A stretch of 64,000 bases of DNA from Lewinellaceae bacterium (GCA_020636315.1 JACJYA010000025.1:10580-74579); one strand, 5' to 3'. Positions 41,137 to 49,456 are shown, counted from the stretch's first letter. The notes: generated by a model from the sequence alone, not told the origin. A program made the numbers and translations.

Positions 41137-42447
41137 ATGCCTAACCCTTACGATGAAAATAGCCTTCAAATAGCCAGGCGCCTTTTCCGGGCGCACCAGC
41201 TCCTTGAACTCCGCCGCCTTGCTGATGCGGAGGCGGAATTCCGGGCTGTGCTGGAACTAGCGCCCGATGAAGCCCTGGCCTTCCGCGGCCTGGCTGCCTG
41301 CGCCCGGCTGCAGGGCGACCTGCCAGGGGCCAGGGGCTTTATTGAGCAGGCGCTCCTCCTGGCCCCGACGGATGCTTATATTCACCAGGAAGCGGGGATT
41401 GTGTTCAGCCAGATAGAAAAGCATGAAAAGGCCATCTATCACTTCAAACTGGCTGTGGAACAGGAGCCGGAAAATGCCGATCTTCTTTTCGGGCTGGCAA
41501 TGGCATTTTACCGCAGGGGCGGGCTGCGGGATACGCTGAAGGCTGAAAAACTCGTCGGCCGGGTGCTGGAGCTGGACCCCAACCATGTTCAGGCTCTTAC
41601 TTACAAAGCGGCCATCGCCCGGCAGGGCTTACACTTCAGGGAAGCGGAAAAGTACCTGCAGCAGCTTGGCCGGGCCGATCCGGAGGATGCCTACCTGCAG
41701 AGCCTTCTGGCGGAACAGCGCCGCCGGGAAGGGGATATTGAGCTGGCGCTGGAGCATCACCGCTCTGCCCTGCGGCAGGACCCCGGCGACCGGGCGGAGC
41801 TTTACAATTATTATGAAGCGTACGCCTATGAGAACCGGTTGTGGCGAGCGGTCAGCCGCTGGGATGGGGGCGTGCTGTTCAACCCTCTTTCTCAATTCAT
41901 CACTTCGATAATCGTCTTTGTCTTTCTTCTCTTGCTGCTCACGAAAAGCCCGGAGTGGATACCTGAACTTTTGCGGCAGGTGCTGGCCTGGCTGGTTTAC
42001 CTGCCCATTTTTATCGTCTGGGTGGTTCGCCTGTGGCCTAAATGGGTGGCTTCGCGCCGCCGCTGGCATTTTCCTTTTACCGGCAAGGCCGCCCAGTTCC
42101 TGTTTCTCGACCTGAGCGGCGCCCTGGGCACGCTGGCTTTCGGTGGCTATCTGGCCATCGGCGATTTTATTGGTGTGACAACGGCTATTTTCCTGATGAT
42201 TTATGGCACAATTGCCGCCGATGTCATCCTTTCTAAGGAAGGGAGCTTAACCCGGACAATGGGCTTGATCCTGGCCGTCATATACTTTTGCGGCGCAGTC
42301 AACCTGGCCCTGGCCCTGCTGGGTTTTCAGCCGTTTAAGCCTACTGAGGTTATTGCCGGTACGGCCTGGATGCTGATCCTTTTGGGATATAGCCTGTTCG
42401 ACGAGCTGAAGAAAAAAGGGTGGTGGAAGAAACGGGCAGGACATTGA
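41137..42447 (+). CDS. TPR-repeat membrane protein
   Basis: 436 residues. The first 240 form about six TPR helix pairs, for example RLADAEAEFRAVLELAPDEA and HEKAIYHFKLAVEQEPENAD. The second part has about five membrane helices, beginning FITSIIVFVFLLLLLT, and ends in a basic tail. The N-terminal repeats should face the cytosol. A scaffold role is likely; no closer family recognised. Confidence 0.78.
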   Translation: MPNPYDENSLQIARRLFRAHQLLELRRLADAEAEFRAVLELAPDEALAFRGLAACARLQGDLPGARGFIEQALLLAPTDAYIHQEAGIVFSQIEKHEKAIYHFKLAVEQEPENADLLFGLAMAFYRRGGLRDTLKAEKLVGRVLELDPNHVQALTYKAAIARQGLHFREAEKYLQQLGRADPEDAYLQSLLAEQRRREGDIELALEHHRSALRQDPGDRAELYNYYEAYAYENRLWRAVSRWDGGVLFNPLSQFITSIIVFVFLLLLLTKSPEWIPELLRQVLAWLVYLPIFIVWVVRLWPKWVASRRRWHFPFTGKAAQFLFLDLSGALGTLAFGGYLAIGDFIGVTTAIFLMIYGTIAADVILSKEGSLTRTMGLILAVIYFCGAVNLALALLGFQPFKPTEVIAGTAWMLILLGYSLFDELKKKGWWKKRAGH

Positions 42448-42529
42448 GCCGGCATCCTTTTACCAGGCAGGGCTTATGTTAAGTTTATGTGAAATCCACA
42501 ATTTCCCGGCATTACTCCCCAAAACCCCT

Positions 42530-42537
42530 TACCTTTG
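42530..42537 (+). promoter_or_regulatory. TACCTTTG promoter box for the ABC-F gene
   Basis: Exact TAnnTTTG match, 36 bases before the chosen ATG at 42573; it supports that start over the longer frame from 42489, which would begin upstream of the promoter. Confidence 0.65.
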
Positions 42538-42572
42538 CGCGCTTATTCAGAAACCATAACACCAATCGTTAT

Positions 42573-44207
42573 ATGTTGACAGTCCAGGGCCTGGGCCTGC
42601 AGTACGGCAAGCGCATACTTTTTGATGAAGTTGACCTCAAATTCACCCGCGGCAACTGCTACGGCGTCATCGGCGCCAACGGGGCCGGCAAATCCACCTT
42701 CCTGAAGATCCTCTCCGGGGAGATCCCCGCCATGAGGGGCAGCGTGAGCATCGAGCCCGGCAACCGCATGGCGGTGCTGAAACAGAACCACTTTGAATTC
42801 GAAGAGGAAGAAGTGCTCAATACCGTCATGATGGGCCACCGGGAGCTTTACGATATTATGGTGGAAAAGAACGCCATCTATATGGATCCTGACGCCACGG
42901 AGGCAGATGGGATGCGCGCCGCCGAACTGGAGAACAAGTACGGTGAGATGGGAGGCTGGACGGCCGAGAGCGATGCCGCCGAGTTGCTGAGCAATATGGG
43001 GGTGGGGGAAGAACTTCATTACAAACAGATGAAGGAGCTGAACGGCCCGGAAAAGGTGAAAGTACTGCTGGCCCAGGCCCTGTTCAACAACCCCGACATT
43101 CTGCTGCTCGACGAGCCCACCAACGACCTGGACGCCGAGACGGTCTCCTGGCTGGCCGACTTTCTGGCCGGCTATAAAAATACGGTGATCGTAGTCTCCC
43201 ACGACCGCTACTTCCTGGACATGGCATGCACCCACATGGTGGATATCGACTTCCAGCGCATGCGCATCTTTACCGGGAATTATACCTTCTGGTATGAATC
43301 GAGCCAGCTGATGGCCCAACAGATGGCCAACAAGAACAAAAAGGTGGAGCAAAAGCGGAAGGAGATGATGGAGTTCATCCAGCGCTTTAGCGCCAACGCT
43401 TCCAAATCGAAGCAGGCGACCTCCCGCAAAAAGGCTTTGGAGAAGCTCAACCTGGAAGAAATAAAGCCTTCCAGCCGCAAGTATCCCTACATCAATTTCC
43501 AGATGGAACGCGAGCCGGGCGGCCAGATCCTCAAGGTGGATAACCTGGGCTGCGACGCTACCGGTGGCAGCCCCCTCTTCGGCCAGGTTTCCTTCACCAT
43601 CAACCAGGGCGAAAAGATCGCTCTTGTCAGCCGGGAAGCATCGGCCATGACGGCCTTCTTCGAGGTGCTGGCCGGCAAGGCAGAGGCCCATTCCGGCGCC
43701 TTCGAGTTCGGCAAGACCATCAAGGTGGGCTATCTGCCCAATGAGAACGAGGAGTATTTTGCCGGTGTAAATGACATGGACCTTATCAACTGGCTGCGGC
43801 AGTACTCTGAGGACAAGGACGAGCAGTTCCTGCGCGGCTTCCTGGGCCGCATGCTGTTCTCCGGGGAAGAAGTATATAAGCAGGCGTCCGTCCTGTCCGG
43901 AGGTGAGAAGGTGCGCTGCATGCTCTCGAAGATCATGCTGCATCAGCCCAATTTCCTCTTGCTGGACGAGCCCACCAACCACCTCGACCTGGAATCCATT
44001 ACCGCTCTCAACAATGCCCTGCGGGATTTCAGGGGCAACCTCATCTTAACCTCCCACGACCACCAATTGATGCAGACGGTAGCCAACCGCATCATCGAGA
44101 TCACCCCCAACGGCCTCATCGACCGCCTGATGAGCTTCGAGGACTTCCTGGCCTCGGAGGAGGTGAAACGGCAACGAGAGGAGTTGTACAAAGAGGTGCT
44201 GGTTTAG
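42573..44207 (+). CDS. ABC-F family ATPase (translation factor type)
   Basis: 544 residues, two nucleotide-binding domains in one chain, no membrane segment. Domain 1: Walker A GVIGANGAGKSTFLKIL, signature-like ELNGPEKVKVLLAQALF, Walker B DILLLDEPTNDLD. The linker (KVEQKRKEMMEFIQRFSANA) is the ABC-F P-site segment. Domain 2: the Walker A position reads ALVSREASAMTAFFEVLAG, lacking the GxxGxGK(S/T) form, while signature LSGGEKVRCMLSK and Walker B FLLLDEPTNHLD are normal. ABC-F proteins act on ribosomes; YbiT-like members have the same odd first signature. Confidence 0.9.
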   Translation: MLTVQGLGLQYGKRILFDEVDLKFTRGNCYGVIGANGAGKSTFLKILSGEIPAMRGSVSIEPGNRMAVLKQNHFEFEEEEVLNTVMMGHRELYDIMVEKNAIYMDPDATEADGMRAAELENKYGEMGGWTAESDAAELLSNMGVGEELHYKQMKELNGPEKVKVLLAQALFNNPDILLLDEPTNDLDAETVSWLADFLAGYKNTVIVVSHDRYFLDMACTHMVDIDFQRMRIFTGNYTFWYESSQLMAQQMANKNKKVEQKRKEMMEFIQRFSANASKSKQATSRKKALEKLNLEEIKPSSRKYPYINFQMEREPGGQILKVDNLGCDATGGSPLFGQVSFTINQGEKIALVSREASAMTAFFEVLAGKAEAHSGAFEFGKTIKVGYLPNENEEYFAGVNDMDLINWLRQYSEDKDEQFLRGFLGRMLFSGEEVYKQASVLSGGEKVRCMLSKIMLHQPNFLLLDEPTNHLDLESITALNNALRDFRGNLILTSHDHQLMQTVANRIIEITPNGLIDRLMSFEDFLASEEVKRQREELYKEVLV

Positions 44208-44254
44208 TGGAGAACGCTGAGCTGAGTGGCAAGAGGGGGCAATCGTTGGCAGGC

Positions 44255-44322
44255 AATCGTTATTTTTATAATCGTAACAAATGTAATGATTATAAAAATA
44301 ACGATTATTTTTGTAATCATTA
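44255..44322. repeat. Three-armed inverted repeat with mutually exclusive hairpins
   Basis: Arm A AATCGTTATTTTTATAATC (44255-44273) pairs perfectly with arm B (44288-44306), 14-base loop. Arm B, shifted (44284-44301), also pairs with arm C (44305-44322), 18 bp with one G-T, 3-base loop. A and C are thus near-direct copies and B the inverse. Located between the convergent ends of the ABC-F and ywbE genes. A short direct repeat GGCAATCGTT precedes it. Confidence 0.8.
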
Positions 44323-44326
44323 ATGA

Positions 44327-44342
44327 CCCCATCACCCCATCA
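44327..44342 (-). repeat. Stop-anchored octamer doublet after ywbE
   Basis: Minus strand: TGATGGGG twice, the first starting at the TGA stop (44340-44342). The second leads into TCATTAAT, then the three-armed palindrome. Confidence 0.5.
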
Positions 44343-44540
44343 CTCTTCTTCCAGGATCTCCTTTACTCTCCCCACTTCTCCCGTTTCCAGCCGTACTTTG
44401 ATGCCGTGGGGGTGGCGGGGGGATTTGGTGAGTATCCGATCGACATAACCCTCGGTGAGGGCGCCGGTGCGCTGGTCTTCTTTCATAACGATGCGGACCA
44501 GCATTCCGGGTTTGATATTCGAGCGTTTGGTTCCTTCCAT
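44340..44540 (-). CDS. ywbE: YwbE family protein (DUF2196)
   Basis: 66 residues: SNIKPGMLVRIVMKEDQRTG then LTEGYVDRILTKSPRHPHGI and VRLETGEVGRVKEIL, a compact SH3-like beta protein matching the YwbE family over full length. Function unknown. Nine bases upstream of the phosphoglucomutase stop, same strand; it follows pgm in the operon. Confidence 0.9.
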   Translation of the reverse strand: MEGTKRSNIKPGMLVRIVMKEDQRTGALTEGYVDRILTKSPRHPHGIKVRLETGEVGRVKEILEEE

Positions 44541-44549
44541 TTTCTGAAT

Positions 44550-46190
44550 TTATCCGAGTACTTTATCCACCAATTCCTGGGCTTCAGCCTGCAGTTGCTT
44601 CAGGTGTTCTTCTCCCTTGAAGCTTTCGGCGTAGATCTTGTAGATGTCTTCCGTTCCCGATGGGCGGGCGGCAAACCAGCCGTTGGCGGTCACTGCCTTA
44701 AGGCCTCCGATGGGCGCTCCGTTACCGGGAGCTTTGGTGAGAATGGCCTCGATCTTTTCGCCTGCAAGCTGAGAAGACGTAATCTGTTCCGGCGACAGCT
44801 TTTTGAGCTTATCCTTCTGAGCGGTGGTGGCGGGGGCGTCGATGCGGCCGTATGCCGGCTCGCCGAACTCGCGGGTCAACTCCTTATATATTTCACCAGG
44901 CTCTTTTCCGGTGCGGGCGGTGATCTCGCCGGCCAGCAGGGCGGCAATGATGCCGTCCTTATCGGTGGACCAGGCCCGGCCTTCGCGGTCGAGGAAAGAG
45001 GCGCCGGCGCTTTCTTCTCCGCCAAAGCCCAGTGAGCCATCGAACAATCCATCGACAAACCATTTAAAGCCGACGGGCACCTCAACGAGTTTGCGGCCGA
45101 GTTTGCCTGCTACTTTATCGATCATCCGGCTGCTGACGAGGGTCTTTCCGATGCCGGTATCCGGTTTCCACTTAGGCCGGTGGCGGAACAGGTAATCAAT
45201 GGCAACGGCCAGGTAGTGGTTAGGCTGTAACAGGCCGGCGCTGCGCGTGACGATGCCGTGGCGGTCGTGGTCGGTATCGCAGGCAAAGGCCACTGGAAAA
45301 CGGCCCTGCAGTTGCAGCAGGCGTTGCATGGCGTAGGGGGAAGAAGGGTCCATCCGGATCTTGCCGTCCCAGTCGAGGGACATGAACCGGAAGGTATGGT
45401 CCACCTCCGTATCCACCACGGTGAGGTTGAGCCGGTAATGGCTCGCTATGTGTCCCCAGTAATGGACGCCGGCGCCGCCGAGCGGGTCCACTCCAAGCTC
45501 GAGCCCCGAAGAGCGAATCGCCTCCATATCGAGCACCTGCCCCAGCCCCTTGACATAGGCGCCGAGGTAATCGTAGCGGTGGGTTGTCGATGCTTTGAGC
45601 GCCTGCCGCAGAGGAATGCGTTTGACCTCGCGCAGCCCGCCCTCGAGCAGTTCGTTGGCCCGGGCCTCGATCCAGGCAGTGGCCTCACTCTCCGCCGGCC
45701 CTCCGTTTGTCATATTGTACTTGAAACCACCATCGTCGGGCGGGTTGTGAGAAGGAGTGATCACAATGCCATCGGCTAACCCGGCGGAGCGCCCGCGGTT
45801 GTAAGCAAGAATGGCCTGGCTGACTGCCGGGGTAGGAGTATATTCATCTCCGGCGGCGATCATGGTTTCCACGCCATTGGCGGCTAAAACCTCCAGGGCC
45901 GTAGCCTGTGCAGGCTCAGACAGGGCGTGAGTGTCGATGCCCATAAAGATGGGGCCACTAATGCCTTCTTTTTGCCGATAAAGGCAAATGGCCTGTGTGG
46001 TGGCCAGTATATGGTGTTCGTTGAAGGAGTTTTTCAGGGAGGAGCCCCGGTGCCCGGAGGTGCCGAATGAAACCCGTTGCTCTTGCATGGAAGGGCGGGG
46101 CTCATCGGTAAAATAGGCGGTGATGAGTCGTGGGAGATTGACGAGTTGATCAGGATGCGCCGTTTTGCCGGCAAGGGGGTGGAGTGCCAT
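44550..46190 (-). CDS. pgm: Phosphoglucomutase, alpha-D-glucose type
   Basis: 546 residues. Phosphoserine loop in VSFGTSGHRGSSLKNSF, metal-binding DTDHDRHGI, sugar-binding GGEESAGASFL and the phosphate-binding end FAARPSGTEDIYKIYAESF. Interconverts glucose 1- and 6-phosphate in the cytosol, feeding glycogen/trehalose and nucleotide-sugar routes. ATG 46190 was taken because the promoter box lies at 46221-46228; the frame from 46268 starts upstream of it. Confidence 0.94.
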   Translation of the reverse strand: MALHPLAGKTAHPDQLVNLPRLITAYFTDEPRPSMQEQRVSFGTSGHRGSSLKNSFNEHHILATTQAICLYRQKEGISGPIFMGIDTHALSEPAQATALEVLAANGVETMIAAGDEYTPTPAVSQAILAYNRGRSAGLADGIVITPSHNPPDDGGFKYNMTNGGPAESEATAWIEARANELLEGGLREVKRIPLRQALKASTTHRYDYLGAYVKGLGQVLDMEAIRSSGLELGVDPLGGAGVHYWGHIASHYRLNLTVVDTEVDHTFRFMSLDWDGKIRMDPSSPYAMQRLLQLQGRFPVAFACDTDHDRHGIVTRSAGLLQPNHYLAVAIDYLFRHRPKWKPDTGIGKTLVSSRMIDKVAGKLGRKLVEVPVGFKWFVDGLFDGSLGFGGEESAGASFLDREGRAWSTDKDGIIAALLAGEITARTGKEPGEIYKELTREFGEPAYGRIDAPATTAQKDKLKKLSPEQITSSQLAGEKIEAILTKAPGNGAPIGGLKAVTANGWFAARPSGTEDIYKIYAESFKGEEHLKQLQAEAQELVDKVLG

Positions 46191-46220
46191 GGATGTTTTA
46201 TTGTAATATTTTGGTGGCCC

Positions 46221-46228
46221 CAAATATA
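46221..46228 (-). promoter_or_regulatory. TATATTTG promoter box for pgm
   Basis: Minus strand exact match, plus-strand CAAATATA at 46221-46228, 31 bases before the ATG. Divergent from the S1 protein promoter. Confidence 0.65.
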
Positions 46229-46267
46229 CTGAAAACAATTGGCTGAGAGAGTGTGGCTGGCGTCCCA

Positions 46268-46298
46268 TTTGTTTTCAGCGCACTAATTCCTAGCTTTG
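46268..46298 (+). promoter_or_regulatory. Full promoter TTTG-N19-TAGCTTTG for the S1 protein gene
   Basis: TTTG at 46268-46271, 19 bases, TAGCTTTG at 46291-46298: a consensus Bacteroidota promoter. The ATG is at 46303, four bases after the box, where transcription itself should begin, so the mRNA is probably leaderless. Confidence 0.7.
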
Positions 46299-46302
46299 CG
46301 GT

Positions 46303-47133
46303 ATGATCGAGATCGGAAAATACAATACCCTGAAGGCCGCCCGGCAGATAGCTCATGGCATGGTCCTTCTGGATGCGGAAGGCGACGATGTCCTGTTGCC
46401 TAAAAAATTCGTACCCGAAGGCCTGGCCCCCGGCGATGAGGTCGAAGTTTTCGTTTATACCGACTCCGAAGACTGGCCGGTGGCCACTACTCAGAGGCCG
46501 AAAGCCATTCTCGGCCAGTTTGCCTATCTCACCGTGAAAGATGTCACAACTTTCGGCGCATTCCTCGACTGGGGCCTGGATAAGGACCTGCTGGCGCCGT
46601 TCTCCGAACAGGCCCACAAGATGGAGCGCGGCAAAAGCTACCTGGTTTATCTCTTGCTGGATGAACAGACCGACCGCCTGATCGCCTCCAGCAAGATCAA
46701 CCGTTACCTCGAGTTGGAGAACATCCAACTGAAGGAAGGGGAGGAAGTGAACCTGCTCATCGGCCCGCCTACGGATATCGGCTTTATTGCTATTATAAAC
46801 CACCGGTACCGCGGCCTGCTGTATAAAAATGAGCTGTTCCGTCCAGTACAGTCCGGCGCCCAGTGCAAGGGTTTCGTCAAAACCATCCGGCCCGACAAAA
46901 AGATCGACCTCAGCCTGCGCAAGCCCGGTTATGCCCACGTAGAACCCAACGCGGAAAGGATCCTGCAGTTGCTGGAACAAAACAACGGCTTCCTCAACCT
47001 GCACGACAAAAGCAGCCCCGCCGAGATCACCGCCCGCCTGCAGATGAGTAAAAAGACCTTCAAAAAAGCCATCGGCGCCCTCTATAAGCAGCGCCTCATC
47101 AGGATAGAGGAGGATGGCATTTATCTGGTTTGA
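46303..47133 (+). CDS. CvfB-like S1 RNA-binding protein
   Basis: 276 residues. S1-type domains in tandem: LLPKKFVPEGLAPGDEVEVF, then VKDVTTFGAFLDWGLDKDLL (the clearest S1 repeat) and YRGLLYKNELFRPVQSGAQC, and a winged-helix end (AEITARLQMSKKTFKKAIGA). This is the order in CvfB/YitL, RNA-binding proteins that affect virulence genes in Gram-positives; the role here is unknown. Divergent from pgm. Confidence 0.88.
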   Translation: MIEIGKYNTLKAARQIAHGMVLLDAEGDDVLLPKKFVPEGLAPGDEVEVFVYTDSEDWPVATTQRPKAILGQFAYLTVKDVTTFGAFLDWGLDKDLLAPFSEQAHKMERGKSYLVYLLLDEQTDRLIASSKINRYLELENIQLKEGEEVNLLIGPPTDIGFIAIINHRYRGLLYKNELFRPVQSGAQCKGFVKTIRPDKKIDLSLRKPGYAHVEPNAERILQLLEQNNGFLNLHDKSSPAEITARLQMSKKTFKKAIGALYKQRLIRIEEDGIYLV

Positions 47134-47187
47134 AGGGCCGGCCACAAATCGCTGAAAATCAAGTGTGTTTTTCAGGAGACTCAGAAG

Positions 47188-47345
47188 ATTGAACTATCCC
47201 GATAGTTCAATTAAGTGTGTCCGCGTTAAGCTAACCCGCTGGTTTCCAGGGCAACGAGGCCCGTCCTCGCTACCGCTCTGCCGGGAAAAACTCAGAAACC
47301 AGTAACTATGAACAGCCCCAAATTGAACTATCTCTCAAATTGAGC
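47188..47345 (-). repeat. Dispersed element family 1, long copy with hairpin
   Basis: Minus strand: GGGGCTGTTCATAGTTACTGG, then a variable middle, the CTGGAAACCAGCGGGTTAGC core (about 47232-47251), TAACGCGG and TTAATTGAACTATC. At its end the palindrome ATTGAACTATC/GATAGTTCAAT (47188-47211, 11-bp arms) is intact. ATTGAACTATC also occurs at the other edge (about 47332). Confidence 0.7.
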
Positions 47346-47681
47346 GCCCCTGTCCCACCGGAATACCATAACACCTCTCCCCCTCTCCCGTCTCCCCTCT
47401 CCCCTCTCCCCGTCTCCCCCTCTCCCCGTCTCCCTCTCCTCTCGTCTCCCCCTCCCCTGTCTCCCCCCTCCACAATAATTCAATTCACATTTTCTAACCA
47501 GCTCCTTAACAGGCAAATAACCCTTTTACCCCAAAGTGGGAAAAAAGGGCTGTTTTTTGCAAAGAAGTGGGAAGGTTGCTCCGGTTTTGTAATCAAAATC
47601 TATCAAAAATTATAATTTATTTGATTACATAACCTGTAATCAGGTTGTTATGTGCATTCAGGTGAAACTTTTTCACCGAAA

Positions 47682-47708
47682 AAAGTGGTAAAAAGTGGTA
47701 AAATGTGT
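47682..47708 (+). promoter_or_regulatory. Probable MraZ operator, GTGG boxes every 10 bp
   Basis: AAAGTGGTAA at 47682, the same again 10 bp on, then AATGTGT in the same phase: GTGG at 47685 and 47695, GTGT at 47705. Direct repeats with this core and 10-bp spacing are how MraZ oligomers bind their own promoter in E. coli and Mycoplasma. They cover the -33 area of the promoter at 47719. A further GTGG includes the GTG start codon (47748). Confidence 0.75.
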
Positions 47709-47718
47709 CAAAAAAACA

Positions 47719-47726
47719 TACTTTTG
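47719..47726 (+). promoter_or_regulatory. TACTTTTG promoter box of the dcw cluster
   Basis: Exact TAnnTTTG match, 29 bases before the mraZ start. The -33 region is occupied by the GTGG boxes, so MraZ binding would block it. Confidence 0.7.
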
Positions 47727-47747
47727 AAAACAGTATAAGGTAAAAAA

Positions 47748-48218
47748 GTGGAAATCAAACAGCTATTAGGCGAATATGAGTGCAAGATCGACGCCAAGGG
47801 GCGCATGAGGATGCCAAGCGGGCTAATAGCCCAGCTTGGTGAGGACGGCGCACATAACTTCGTCATCAACCGAGGGTTCGAGCAATGCCTCATGCTTTAC
47901 CCGGAGCCGGTTTGGGACCGCATTACCAACGAGATCAACCAATTGAACCTTTACAATAAAAAGAACCGCGATTTCGTACGTTATTTTTACCGCGGTGCGC
48001 AGAAGGTGGCTATGGACAGCGCCGACCGCATCCTGGTTTCCAAGCGTTTACTGGAATACGCCGGCATAGATAAAGAAGTTATCCTGTCGGCATACAACGA
48101 CAGAATTGAAATATGGGCGGCCGATCAGTACGAACATCTGCTGGACGAGGAGCCGGCGGATTTTTCCGACCTGGCCGAAGACGTACTGGGTAAGGCAAAC
48201 GGAAAACCCGAATTGTGA
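47748..48218 (+). CDS. mraZ: Transcriptional regulator MraZ
   Basis: 156 residues in two SpoVT-AbrB-like halves: LGEYECKIDAKGRMRMPSGL and MDSADRILVSKRLLEYAGID, each with the family DxKGR/DxxGR-like turn. MraZ forms a ring of subunits and represses its own cluster. It starts with GTG; the codon lies within a GTGG box. The promoter and operator just upstream suggest autoregulation. rsmH follows with a 1-base overlap (TGATG). Confidence 0.95.
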   Translation: MEIKQLLGEYECKIDAKGRMRMPSGLIAQLGEDGAHNFVINRGFEQCLMLYPEPVWDRITNEINQLNLYNKKNRDFVRYFYRGAQKVAMDSADRILVSKRLLEYAGIDKEVILSAYNDRIEIWAADQYEHLLDEEPADFSDLAEDVLGKANGKPEL

Positions 48219-49126
48219 TGGCATACCACGAACCCGTGCTGGCCAGCGAGAGCGTCGAAGCCCTGGCGATCCGGCCGGGAGGAACTTATGTGGATGCCAC
48301 TTTCGGCGGCGGAGGGCATTCCCGCCTCATCCTGGAAAAACTGGGAGAGGAAGGGCGCCTGCTGGGGTTTGACCAGGACGAAGATGCCCTGGCAAACGTG
48401 CCGGAAGATGAACGTTTTACTTTCGTTCATCACAACTTCCGCTTTCTGAAGCGCTTTCTGCGCCTGCACCGCATCAGAGAGGTGGATGGCATCCTGGCGG
48501 ACCTCGGCGTTTCATCCCATCAGCTGGATGTTGCCGAGCGCGGCTTTTCCTACCGGTTCGATGCCGCATTGGATATGCGTATGAACCAGCAACAGGAAAA
48601 GACAGCAGCCACTGTTGTCAATACCTACGAACCGGCTGCCTTGCAGGAAGTGTTCAGCCGGTACGGAGAAGTGCGCAACGCCAGAACGCTGGCTCAGCGC
48701 CTCCTTCAGGAAAGAGAACACCGGCCGATAGAAACCATCGGGGCTTTTCTCGCAGCAGTTGAGCCGGTTATCCGCGGGCACCGGGCCCGCTATCTTTCCC
48801 AGGCCTTTCAGGCGCTGCGCATCGAAGTGAACGATGAAATGGGCGCCCTGCAGGAGTTCCTGGAGCAGTCTCTGGAACTGCTGAGGCCTCAGGGGCGGCT
48901 GGTTGTCATTACTTACCATTCGGTGGAAGACCGGATGGTGAAAAATTACCTGAAAGCCGGTAACTTTGAAGGCAGGCAGGAAAAAGATTTTTACGGCAAT
49001 ATACTTCGCCCTTTCAGATTGATAACCCGGAAAGCCGTGGTGCCGTCGGAGGAGGAGGTGAAGCGAAACCCCCGGGCACGCAGCGCAAAACTCCGGGTAG
49101 GGGAAAAGGCGGAGGCCGGACAATAA
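48218..49126 (+). CDS. rsmH: 16S rRNA m4C1402 methyltransferase RsmH
   Basis: 302 residues. SAM-binding YVDATFGGGGHSRLILEKLG, then LLGFDQDEDAL, substrate loop LADLGVSSHQLDVAERGFSY and C-terminal VVITYHSVEDRMVKNYLK; all are family hallmarks. Methylates the ribosomal P-site nucleotide in the cytosol. ATG 48218 overlaps the mraZ stop; a GTG one codon earlier also exists. Confidence 0.95.
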   Translation: MAYHEPVLASESVEALAIRPGGTYVDATFGGGGHSRLILEKLGEEGRLLGFDQDEDALANVPEDERFTFVHHNFRFLKRFLRLHRIREVDGILADLGVSSHQLDVAERGFSYRFDAALDMRMNQQQEKTAATVVNTYEPAALQEVFSRYGEVRNARTLAQRLLQEREHRPIETIGAFLAAVEPVIRGHRARYLSQAFQALRIEVNDEMGALQEFLEQSLELLRPQGRLVVITYHSVEDRMVKNYLKAGNFEGRQEKDFYGNILRPFRLITRKAVVPSEEEVKRNPRARSAKLRVGEKAEAGQ

Positions 49127-49141
49127 ACAGAAAAGCACATT

Positions 49142-49456
49142 ATGGCCAAACGAAAAGAAATAATGACCTTATTTGATGTTGGGTTCTGGACTTCAAGGCT
49201 GGTCCTGAATAATCTGGCATTTGTCATTTTTCTTGGATTTCTGGCCACGGTTTATATTGCCAACGCTCATTTGGCGGAACGCAATGTCCGGGAGATCCAG
49301 ATGTTGCAGAAAGACCTGAAGGAAATGCGCTGGTATTACATGTCTCTCCAGTCGGAGAATATGTATAACGCCATGCGTTCCGAGGTAGCCAAACGGGTCA
49401 GGGAAGATGGGCTCCGCCCTCAGGAGGAAGCCCCGAAAAGAATAGTGGTAAAATGA
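49142..49456 (+). CDS. ftsL: FtsL-like cell division protein
   Basis: 104 residues: short cytosolic start, one membrane helix (LNNLAFVIFLGFLATVYIA, about 24-42), then a periplasmic coiled coil (NVREIQMLQKDLKEMRWYYM). Place between rsmH and ftsI and this layout define Bacteroidota FtsL, which bridges FtsQ/FtsB and FtsW-FtsI. Sequence likeness to E. coli FtsL is very low, as always. Confidence 0.85.
   Translation: MAKRKEIMTLFDVGFWTSRLVLNNLAFVIFLGFLATVYIANAHLAERNVREIQMLQKDLKEMRWYYMSLQSENMYNAMRSEVAKRVREDGLRPQEEAPKRIVVK

Larger units (their letters stand above)
47134..47747. other. 614-bp gene-free region upstream of mraZ
   Basis: Four parts can be seen: unassigned sequence (47134-47187); a family 1 element in minus orientation (47188-47345); a pyrimidine tract built of TCTCCCC-like 7-8-mers (about 47371-47470); and the mraZ regulatory region (about 47530-47747) with GTGGG sequences at 47536 and 47567, three spaced GTGG-type boxes and the promoter. 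No gene. Confidence 0.7.

Noticed and set aside
42543..43982. 479-codon minus-strand ORF
   Set aside because: Antisense to the ABC-F gene, whose motifs are clear; no recognisable protein.
47371..47470. Pyrimidine tract as a stop-anchored array
   Set aside because: Period wavers between 7 and 8, and it lies about 240 bases from the nearest stop codon; treated as low complexity.
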